This document shows positions 28,201 through 40,200 of a stretch of 64,000 bases of DNA, piece after piece; the first letter of the stretch is position 1, and the number at the start of each line of letters is the position of its first letter. A model generated the notes under the pieces. It was not told the DNA's origin. It made no database searches and worked only from the letters and a program-made list of their open reading frames with translations. Origin of the DNA: Paraescarpia echinospica (taxonomy: Eukaryota; Annelida; Polychaeta; Sabellida; Siboglinidae); contig CM034543.1 in NCBI GenBank assembly GCA_020002185.1, positions 28,297,185-28,361,184 of the forward strand. Direction: 5' to 3'. Made by a program: the position numbers and the translations under genes.

Positions 28201-31200
28201 AGTAGTTTTTAAGATATGGCAATTTATTCAAATACTACATTTCACAAGGAGCCTGTGTCCATACCGTCCATGACTGGACTCACCTCCGACACTCGAGTGA
28301 GAGAGTCAGTCATCGAGATGGCGATATCCAGCACATCGACCCGACTGGACGACAGAGCGGTGACCGCCCTCAGGGTGGGTTCATCAGGGCTGACCAAGGG
28401 TGAGATGGCCGGGGGAGATGGAAGCACCAACTTCGACTCTGCCATGTTCACTGCACGGATGTCCTTGAGCAGCGAGCCAACAACCGCACACCTATGCGCA
28501 GCAACAACAACGCATCGAGGCATCAACAACATGGGTGGTGACAACAACAACTGCACACCTATGTACAGCAACAACAACACAGGTGGAGACAACAACAACA
28601 AACACATGGAGGCATCAACAACAACAACAAACACATGGGGGCATCAACAATAACAATAAAAACATGGAGGCATCAACAACAACAACAAACACATGGGGGC
28701 ATCAACAACAACAACAAACACATGGGGGCATCAACAATAACAATAAACACATGGGGGCATCAACAATAATAATAAACACATGGAGGCATCAACAACAACA
28801 ACAAACACATGGGGGCATCAACAACAAACACATGGAGGCATCAACAACAACAAACACATGGGGGCATCAACAACAACAAACACATGGAGGCATCAACAAC
28901 AAGTACTTTAATAATGTGACTATAACGATAGATGCACCCAAAGCATAATTGTCTCTAATAAACTATGAGGTGTTTTGAAACGTTCTGTTAACAAGGTAAG
29001 ATGTTCATAACCAGCATTGGTGGAAATCAAACGTGAAGAAACGTAACTTTAATGGTCTATACACATTGTAATTCGGATTTTATGTAAATTTCAAAAACAG
29101 CATGCTGACTACAAAAACATGACAAATTATAACAATGCGTCACATCATTGTCTATTTGTGGTGTCATTAGGATTAATATTAGTAGCCGGTATACCTAGGG
29201 CCAGGCTATAGACTACACAATATAGTAGCTTGACTAGATCGACGTCAAAGACAAACACAAAGTCGTGTCGGTGGACAGCAAAACCATTACGTTAGGCTAG
29301 TCGTCGACATCGTCTAGACTACTCAACTCTAGTATATAAGCCTATCCCTGTAAATGATAGACTAAACTCAATAAATACACTAACTTAGTCTTAGTACAGT
29401 CAGTTGGCCTGACACTACAAGTACAACACCCACTACTCTGTCACTAGTACTAGTCTAACGACGTAGTCAGTACCTGCAATTATCCCGGCCACCATGTCAT
29501 GTGAAATAGGAACATAAATTTCGCATATACGGCAGTATGTAAAGCCGATCCCCTTCTTTAAACTTGACAATACGGGCCATGTCTGCGTGCATGCTGTTAT
29601 AAACGTTTGCAGCACACGTTTATTCTTGGCTGGTAGTGGTGCTGTTTCGATCCCCGCCATCATTTCATGCCGCTTGAGTCGTGACTTCTTCTTGTTTGAG
29701 CGCCATGAGCGCGGAAATGTGAATTTGTTGTAACTCTGTTTCATGTTGGTCAGGTTACGACCAAAAGCAGCGAATGAAAAACCATGTCACAACAAGCAGC
29801 GTATATATGCTGCCACCTGTTGAATAAAGTGAAGCTAAATTGGAGGAGCACAGAAGTGATTGACGAGCATTGTGACAACGAAAGAATCCGTAATATTTTC
29901 ATCTCTCGCCGTAATACCGTAATTTGAGGTGTATTTCCGGAATGATTCCGGACAATCCAGAATGGTAGGCAGGTCTGATGGATACATCAACAATAACAAT
30001 AAAAACATGGAGGCATCAACAACAACAAACACATTTAACAAGATTTAACAAGATTGCCACCCAGAGAATTAACTCTAGGTGGCAGGTGGATAAGGAAGCC
30101 CTTTGGCTTATCGAGAGTCCGACCCTTTTATCTATGTGTATCCCACCCTTCTGAGGTATGTGTCGATTTTATTTTTAAACATATTCACGCTACTAGCACC
30201 CACACAATCAGCAGATAATCTGTTCATTCATTTAGTCCTTTGTAAAAATGAGAACTTTCTTATATCTAATCTACACTACTCCTTTGCTAATGTAACTTCA
30301 TGTCCTCTAGTCCTTCTATCTTTCTTAACTGAGAAAAAAATATTTCTATCAATATTTTCATAACCATTCATTATTTTAAACACTTCTATCTGATCTCCTC
30401 TCAATCTTCTGGTCTCTAGTGTTGTTAAGCCGCATTTTTCTAGGCGTATTTCACAACTAAGATCCCTCAGTTTTGGTATCATTTTAGTTGCTCTCCTCTG
30501 CACTCTTTCTAGCATATCTATGTCCTTCCTGCGATATGGCCTCCATGCTTGTATACAATATTTTTAATGAGGCCTCACTATTGTTTTGTACAACGGTATT
30601 ATTAGCTCTTTTTCCTTACACGTTATGTTTCGCCTAATTAATCTAAGGATTTGATTTCCCTTTGAAGCTGCAATTCCGCACTGCTCTGAAACCTTCATAT
30701 CAGCACTAATGGTTAACCCTAAGTCCTTTTCTTTTACAGTAGTACTTAGTACAGTACCCCCCATTGTATATTCTACCTCTTTGTTCCCATGTCCTGTGTG
30801 GAGGCATTTACATTTCCCAAAATTGAACAGCATTTGCCACTTTTCAGACCATTTGATCAACCTGTCAAGATCATCTTGTAAATGCTGTCTATCTCCATCA
30901 CTTTTAATCCTTCTAAACACTTTTGTATCATCAGCAAATTGTAACACCTTGCTTGTTATTTCATCATCCAAATCGTTGATATATATTACGAATAATATAG
31001 GTCCTAGTACTGATCCCTGTGGTACCCCACTCAATACCGATTTCCAGTATGAAGCCTCCCCATCAACTACTACACGTTGTCTTCTGTCAATCAGCCATTT
31101 TTCTATCCAGTTTATTATACCATTTCCTATGCCATAGGCCTTTAGTTTAAGCAGTAATCTTTGATGTGGTACTTTGTCAAAAGCTTTTTGAAAATCTAAG

Positions 31201-34200
31201 TAGACAATATCTACTGGTGATCCCTCATCTACCCACTTAGTGATGTCTTCCAAAAAACGTAACATATTTGTTAAGCATGACCTCGCTTTAAAAAACCATG
31301 TTGAGATGGGTTTATCAAGTTTTGTTTAACAAGAAAATCCACCATGTGATCTTTAATTAGTCTTTCTAATAATTTGCAAATCACTGATGTTAACATGGAG
31401 GCATCAAAAACAACACATAGACAACAACACAGGTAGAGACAACAACATATAAAGGCATCAACAACAACACACCTGGAGACAAAATGACAGACTAATATGA
31501 CAGAATAATAGTAATGACACAAACCAACCAAGTAGACATCAGACACTGCATCAGATGATTTGAATTATCCACTGACCTGACATATATGATGTATATGATC
31601 TACTGACTTAGCATACATGATCTGAATGACCCAATGACCTGGCAAAGATGATCCGACTGATCCACTGACCTGGCATAGATGATCTGACTGATCCACTGAC
31701 CTGGCATAGATGATCTGACTGATCCACTGACCTGGCATAGATGATCTGAATCATCCACAGACCTGGCATAGATGATCTGACTGATCCACTGACCTGGCAT
31801 AGATGATCTGACTGATCCACAGACCTGGCATAGATGATCTGAATCATCCACAGACCTGGCATAGATTATCTGACTGATCCACTGACCTGACAGTTGATCT
31901 GAATCATCCACAGACCTGGCATAAATGATCTGAATGATCCACCGACCTGATGGAGATGACCTGAACAATCCACTGACCTGGCGTAGATGATCTGCAATGC
32001 CTGCAGGATGTGTGCGAGTGCCTGCTGCTTGGCTGCAGTGCCCTCTAGTGAGAGGAGGATCTTGGCAAGTGACGGACGGTTCGGCCTGGACGGTGGTGTG
32101 CTCACCAACGCATTGTTGATGACAGCCACGTCTTCTGAGGAACATTCATCCAGTCCTGCAGCACAGACACATAACTATCCCATCCAGTCCTGCAGCACAG
32201 ACACATAACTATCCCATCCAGTCCTGCAGCACAGACACATAACTATCCCATCCAGTCCTGCAGCACAGACACATAACTATCCCATCCAGTCCTGCAGCAC
32301 AGACACATAACTATCTCATCCAGTCCTGCAGCACAGACACATAACTATCTCATCCAGTCCTGCAGCACAGACACATTGTCTCTCTGTATTGACATATCTG
32401 CTTAAGGTGGCTAAGGCAGCTATTGTGTGCTTGTTTTAGTAAGTTTAGTAAACGTTTGTAAGATAAACTAACACATTCTTGCCACCAGCGTGTGAGTTAA
32501 GCACTCAGTGGGCCACCTACCATTGTAAGAGGATGGGCTTGTGTGTGCTGGGCTCTTGTGTGGTTGGTGGGTTTGTGTATGGTGGTTGTGATGGGTTCGT
32601 ATGTGGTGTGTTCGTGTGTGTTGGGCTTGTGTGAGCTGGCTTTCTGTGTGGTGGGTTCATGTGTGACGGGTTCATGTGAGGTGGGTTTGTGTGTGGTGGG
32701 TTCGGGTGTGGTGGGCTTGTGTGTGGTGGGTTCATGTGAGCTGGCTTTGTGTGTGGTGGGTTCATGTGTGATGAGTTTGTGTGAGGTGGGTTTGTGTGTG
32801 GTGGGTTCATGTGTGATGAGTTTGTGTGAGGTGGGTTTGTGTATGGTGGGTTCGTGTGTGTTGGACTCGTGTGGTGGCTTTGTGTATTGTGGATTCATAT
32901 ATGGTGGGTTCGTGTGTGGTGGGTTCATGGCAGTGGGCTCTTGTGTGGTTGGTTTGTATGTGGTGGCCTTGTGTGAGGTGGGTTCGTGTGAGGTGAGTTC
33001 ATGTGTGGTGGGTTCGTGTGTGATGGGTTTGTGTGTGGTGTGTTCATGTGAGCTGGGTTAGTGTGGTGGGTTCGTGTGTGGTGGGTTTGTGTGTGTTGGG
33101 CTCATGTGTGGTGGGTTCGTATATGGTGGATTCGTGTATGGTGGGTTAGTGTGTGGTGGGTTCAACTGGGTTCATGTGTGGTGGGCTTGTATGTATGGTG
33201 GGTTCGTGTGTGGTGGGCTACCTACCTATGAGAGAAGCCCCCAGTGGATCACGGGCTGTAGAAAAGAGAACGGGTTCATGTGTGGTGGGTGTCGACATGT
33301 CCGTGGTGCACCAGGCAATGCTGTGAGACGATCCACATGCAACTCTAGTCATCTTGTACACGTCCAGTCCCTGCACCAGCGCCGGCTTACGGTTGACCGT
33401 TGTCGTCCCGTTGCCTTGTTGACCGTGGTCATTGTCTCCCCACGCAAACACCTGCTCAGCACAAAGAAAAGGTAAGTTCTTACAAAGCCAGTATCCAGGT
33501 GTTAGGACTGTTCAAAGCACACTCCCTGGCCGATCTATTCAATCGAACACCATATCAACGTCTCTGGGAAGCATTCAGCCATGTTGCAATTAATGCTCAA
33601 AGACTATTCGTACACAATTATCCACCTCTGCCTATAGCCATGTATTCATTCATACAGTGTATGAACTGGAGCAATGTAGAGTCAACGAACTTACCCAAGT
33701 TTCGACACACAGGAGCAAAGGATTCAAACCAGAGTTCTCTCAATTACAGGTGGGTCAGAAGAATGTCCACCATAACACAATTGTGCACAACATGAGATAA
33801 CAATGTACATACTACACTATGATACACATGTCTGTGTACATTGTCATACAACTAAGTACACTGCGATACAAAAATGTACACTGAAAGTGTACATATTAAT
33901 ACAATTCTGTACATTATTTTACAACTACCTGTACAGTGTCAATGTTAGCGAGATAGATTAGACGTGTGACGAACAGGTGACGCATCAGTGATACTACATA
34001 CCTGTCCAGTGTCGGTGACGGCGAGACAATGAAGGGCACCGACAGCGACGTCAACAATCTTGCGAGTTTTCAAACTCTCGGCAACTTGTGGCTTCCTCAC
34101 GTGGGCATCTGATCCATGGCCCAGGCGGAAGTAATCTCCCTTCCCCCTGAAACAAACAGAAACTCTCAGTCTCGCAAGGCATGATGGGAGAGGTGGCTAA

Positions 34201-37200
34201 AACAATGCATGTTCGGAAATATACCTACAGTGGTGCATGATGGGAGATGTGGTTAAAACAATGCATGATCGGAAATGTAGCTACAGAATTGCATGATGGG
34301 AGAGGAACATATATTGAACAATGCATGATGGGAAATGTTGATACAGCATGATGGGAGATGTACATATATACAACACATTGTAATATTTATTGATTTGATG
34401 ATGTATAATAATGATACTAATTGTATAATCTTTAGAACATTGTTCTTATTTTTTTATAATGCTTTATAACTGTTAATTTGACTATTTTAAAATCGTCAGT
34501 GAACTGCGCAAGTGCCATGAGAGCCTCTATTTGGTGGATACTTGCGCCATATAATACTTCATCATTATTACAATGGAACCTCACTATTAAGGTCACCCTT
34601 GGGACTGGACGAAAGTGACCTGAATAGCGAGGTGACCTTATTAGCGGGACTAAGTTCCTATACTTTACTATTAAGGAAATAATTTGAGACTGTTCTAGGG
34701 TGACCTTAATTGTGAGGTGGCTGTATTACTGATGTGACCGTAAAGCGAGGTTCGACTGTATTATTACTTAACCCACTAGACTCCAAGTCATTCCATGAGG
34801 CATGCTCCGAATCCCGGCAGTTTTCAGCATTTAACTATTTGTACTTTGTTTCCTAACATTACAAGTTCTACTGATCTTGAAGATAACTGAGTTCCAAACA
34901 AGGCGGTAACAACTATACTAATCAACTCTTAAACTAAACTAAACATGTGAAATGCGATACGCTGTGTCGTTGTGTTTCCATAGAATGCACTACAAATCTA
35001 TGAACTCTTTGTGGATATTTTCAAACAGCGCTCACTGAAAAACTTCCAATACAAAGTCATATCAAAAATACCCCAAGTGCACAGCTGATACACTAAAGAA
35101 TCCAGTGACATGAGTTACGTAAGCATCCAGACGATGACGCCACCTCGACGTGTTAAAAATAGAAAACATTTGTGGCCACTCCAGGAAATGGTTAAGACTT
35201 GTTCTCACCAGGTCCATACTTGTCCTGACTTGGTGAGTGCGAGAGAGAACTGTGCCCCACATTCAATACGACACACGCCCTGCCCCGCGAGCCTCTCTAT
35301 GGGGTGGGGCACACTGCACCCCTCGCTACCTCCGCGGCCCAACTTGCCAAAGTCTCCGTCACCCCATGAGTAGACCATGCCGTCGTCGGTGAGGGCGAGG
35401 GTCTGAGCATCACGACTGCCCAGCGCCACCTGAATGACCCGTTGACCTGCCAGGACCTTCACCTGAAACCACGCGACCTTTCACCTTACGAAGTCTTCAA
35501 CGTGGATTGAATGAGGTGACATTTGTATGATGACAATCATGTAATGACACTGATGTGATGACAGTAACAGGATGACACTGAGGTGATGACACTGACATAG
35601 TGATACTAATGTAATGACACTAATACAATGACATTGACACTGATGTGATGACATTGATGTAATGACACTAATATGATTACAGTGACACTGATGTGATAAC
35701 ACTGACATGATGACACTGACACAGTGAAAATCATGTGATGACACTGATAAGATGACACTGATGCAGTGACACTGACGTGACGACACTGATGTTAATTCAC
35801 TTGAAAAAAAGACATATGACAGACCCACCTGTTTTGGGCGCAACTGTGTTGTGTTGTCTCCATGCCCGAGTCGCCCATATTCACCCAAGCCCCACGAATA
35901 CAAGTCGCCGTTGGAAGCAATGGCAGCACTGTGCGAACTGCCGCAGGCGATGTCTCGGATACGCTTCGAGCGCAATGCTTCGATCAGACGCGGCTTGTCA
36001 CAGTTCCTGGAAACATACAACCAGTCCATTATGATCTATTAGTTTACTGGTACCTTCCTGGTATAACCAGTCCCGCACGCACACACGCCCGCACGCACAC
36101 ACATGTCCATTATGATCTATTAGTTCACTGGTACCTTCCTGGTACAACCAGTCGAACACACATGATCCAATAGTTCACTGTTACCTTCCTGGTACAACCA
36201 GTCCAACACACATGATCCAATAGTTCACTGTTACCTTCCTGGTACAACCAGTCCAACACACATGATCTATTAGCTCACTGTTACCTTCCTGGTACAACCA
36301 GTCCAACACACATGATCCAATAGTTCACTGTTACCTTCCTGGTACAACCAGTCCAACACACATGATCCAATAGTTCACTGTTACCTTCCTGGTACAACCA
36401 GTCCAACACACATGATCCAATAGTTCACTGTTACCTTCCTGATACAACCAGTCAAACACACATGATCCAATAGTTCACTGTTACCTTCCTGGTACAACCA
36501 GTCCAACACACATGATCCAATAGTTCACTGTTACCTTCCTGGTACAACCAGTCCAACACACATGATCCAATAGTTCACTGTTACCTTCCTGGTACAACCA
36601 GTCCAACACACATGATCCAATAGTTCACTGTTACCTTCCTGGTACAACCAGTCCAACACACATGATCCAATAGTTCACTGTTACCTTCCTGGTACAACCA
36701 GTCGAACACACATGATCCAATAGTTCACTGTTACCTTCCTTGTACAACCAGTCCAACACACATGATCCAATAGTTCACTGTTACCTTCCTAGTACAACCA
36801 GTCCAACACACATGATCCAATAGTTCACTGTTACCTTCCTGGTACAACCAGTCGAACACACATGATCCAATAGTTCACTGTTACCTTCCTGGTACAACCA
36901 GTCCAACACACATGATCTATTAGCTCACTGTTACCTTCCTGATACAACCAGTCAAACACACATGATCCAATAGTTCACTGTTACCTTCCTGGTACAACCA
37001 GTCCAACACACATGATCCAATAGTTCACTGTTACCTTCCTGATACAACCAGTCAAACACACATGATCCAATAGTTCACTGTTACCTTCCTGGTACAACCA
37101 GTCCAACACACATGATCCAATAGTTCACTGTTACCTTCCTGATACAACCAGTCAAACACACATGATCCAATAGTTCACTGTTACCTTCCTGGTACAACCA

Positions 37201-40200
37201 GTCCAACACACATGATCCAATAGTTCACTGTTACCTTCCTGGTATAACCAGTCGAACACACATGATCCAATAGTTCACTGTTACCTTCCTGGTACAACCA
37301 GTCCAACACACATGATCCAATAGTTCACTGTTACCTTCCTGGTACAACCAGTCAAACACACATGATCCAATAGTTCACTGTTACCTTCCTGGTACAACCA
37401 GTCCAACACACATGATCTATTAGCTCACTGTTACCTTCCTGATACAACCAGTCAAACACACATGATCCAATAGTTCACTGTTACCTTCCTGGTACAACCA
37501 GTCCAACACACATGATCCAATAGTTCACTGTTACCTTCCTGGTACAACCAGTCCAACACACATGATCTATTAGCTCACTGTTACCTTCCTGATACAACCA
37601 GTCAAACACACATGATCCAATAGTTCACTGTTACCTTCCTGGTACAACCAGTCGAACACACATGATCCAATAGTTCACTGTTACCTTCCTGGTACAACCA
37701 GTCAAACACACATGATCCAATAGTTCACTGTTACCTTCCTGGTACAACCAGTCGAACACACATGATCCAATAGTTCACTGTTACCTTCCGGGTACAACCA
37801 GTCAAACATGCATCTAGTCAGCTAGTTCACATGACCTTCCTGACACACACACATATTACATGCATGCACACACACATATAGTCAACTCGTTCACTGCCAC
37901 CTTCCTGGTATGACTGGCTGACACGTGCGTACCTACGTACCGACCATAGTGGCCCAGCTTGTTTTCTAATTCCATGTGACTGCTGTGGCCAAGACGCCAC
38001 ATACCTCCATGTGACTGCTGTGGCCAAGAGGCCATATGCTTACATGCGATTGTAGTGGCCCAGGGCCATGTACTTACATGCGACTGTAGTGGCCCAATTT
38101 CCCGTCATCCCCTTCGCCCCAGGAGAACACCTTGCCATCGACAGTGAGTGCCATCGCGTGGCGACCACCTGGTGGTGAAGGAACACAACAAAGACATCAG
38201 TGAAAGCAGCACGTAGCCGCAACCTGCGCTCATAAAACAACACTCTGCATTTATCAATAGTAGCAATGAAATCAGTCGCAAAAAAGGATTGAATGGCACC
38301 TTTAAACAAACTAAAGAACTGATGCATCCTGCATGTAACGGTTTAACGGTACGTTTCAATAAAAATTCTGCATTTGCCCTCCATCAAACTTTGTCTTTGC
38401 CAAAAATGTTGATAATGGTTATATATGTGAAGTACATTACTATTGCTGCATGACATCTTGACATCATGACATCTTGTATATCATCAAACTTTAACGCACA
38501 CAGTTGTCACTTCAAAACCTTTCCCTTACAAGTCTGTCATAAAATAACAACGGAGTGAACTAAAGCGCCATATGTTCAGCATCGTTTTATGATGGCTTGA
38601 TGGAGTTTTTGCTAGGCAGCATGTCACATGATGGATAAATCAAATCTTTGAAATACTGTTTACAATGGATGGGTTATTAGATGAGATTGGATCTATTTCT
38701 AATAAACACTGCCTAAAGGAACCAGAATGAATCAGCAATGAATGCAATATGACGTGGTGCTCAGGTAAAAAACTGTGCAATTCTAACTACGATATTAACT
38801 CAACTCACCGGAGTGAACGGCCACTTTCTTTATGACATACTGGCTCAGTGAGGTCAGTTGTCGTGGCAACGGGACGTTACCGGTACGAATCCCCAGGCCC
38901 AGTCGGCCATTGGTTGCTTCACCGCACGCGTACAACTTGCCGTCCTGGGTGACTACAACACACACACACACCTGGTGTCTAACATACCAGTCAACTAATA
39001 CAACTGTCAACTAATACACCTGTCAACTAACACAGCTGTCAACCAACACATCTGTCAACCAATACACCTGTCAACTAACGCACCTGTCAATTAACACACT
39101 TGTCAACTAACACACCTGTCAGCTGATGCACCTGTCAAATAATACACCTGTCAGCAAATGCACCTGTCAACTAATACACCTGTCAACTAATACACCTGTC
39201 AACTAACACACCTGTCAACTAATACATCTGTCAACTATTACATCTGCCAACTAACACACCTGTCAACTAACACACCTGTCAACAGACACACCTTTCAACT
39301 AACATACCGATCAATTAATGCACCTGTTAACCAATGCACTTGTCAACTAACACATCTGTCAACTAACACATCAGCTAACACACCAACCAACTTACACACC
39401 CATCAACACATTTCAAAACTGACACACCTGTCGACTAACACACATCATCACACCACATAACTATGTGTAGCACTGTTTTTGTCTTGTCAACACTTTTTTA
39501 TAAAAATAACAATTTTATTTAAAAAATAAAACTAATAAATTGTCATTTGAAAGGTTCCGATGTCACATGTAGGTCATGTGGGGCTTAACACTGGTCAATT
39601 AGAACCTAGCAAACTGATACTGACCACAGAAGAGACTTTTTGAGCCGCCAGCAATCTGCACACACTTGAGTGACGACAAGACGTCATTCAACATGGGCAT
39701 CTTGATCTACAAGGAGACATGACATAAACACAGTCAAGATTGCAAGAGCTGCCACTGACAGAAGGAAATGTTTGATGCTAGTTACTCCGCCATCAGAGAA
39801 CACAAAATCTGCAATGTGTCATACATCAAACGGTGAATGTAGCAGGTATCTAGGCATCCACCAATACACTGACACTAACTGCTCAAATATTCATAAAACA
39901 ACATACAACTGGTTTATAGGCCAGCAAACATTTGGTTAGACGGTGCAAAACTGCAGGACATGTGTGAGAAATGTGAACTCTGCAGAATGCTTCAAAACAC
40001 TGTTTATAAAACTTGTCAGCAAAGATGTTTACACTTTAAAGGAACATTTCCAAATTGATAGGTCTGCATAACTGTTTATCGTTTACTGATCAATTTAATT
40101 GGTTTAATTAGTTGTATTTTTCTTTTTTTCTTTCTAAAGTTCAAATTTTAAAAACTAAGTCGTGTTCTTAGAACTCAGAATCAATTTATTTGACCTATAA

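Noticed and set aside
30709..31137. Plus-strand frame over the reverse transcriptase
   Set aside because: It is the antisense shadow of the CR1-like coding region.
32486..32525. Possible extra exon between exons 20 and 21 (donor-like gtaggtgg near 32513-32520)
   Set aside because: Exons 20 and 21 join in phase directly and the intervening short frame has no HERC2 similarity.
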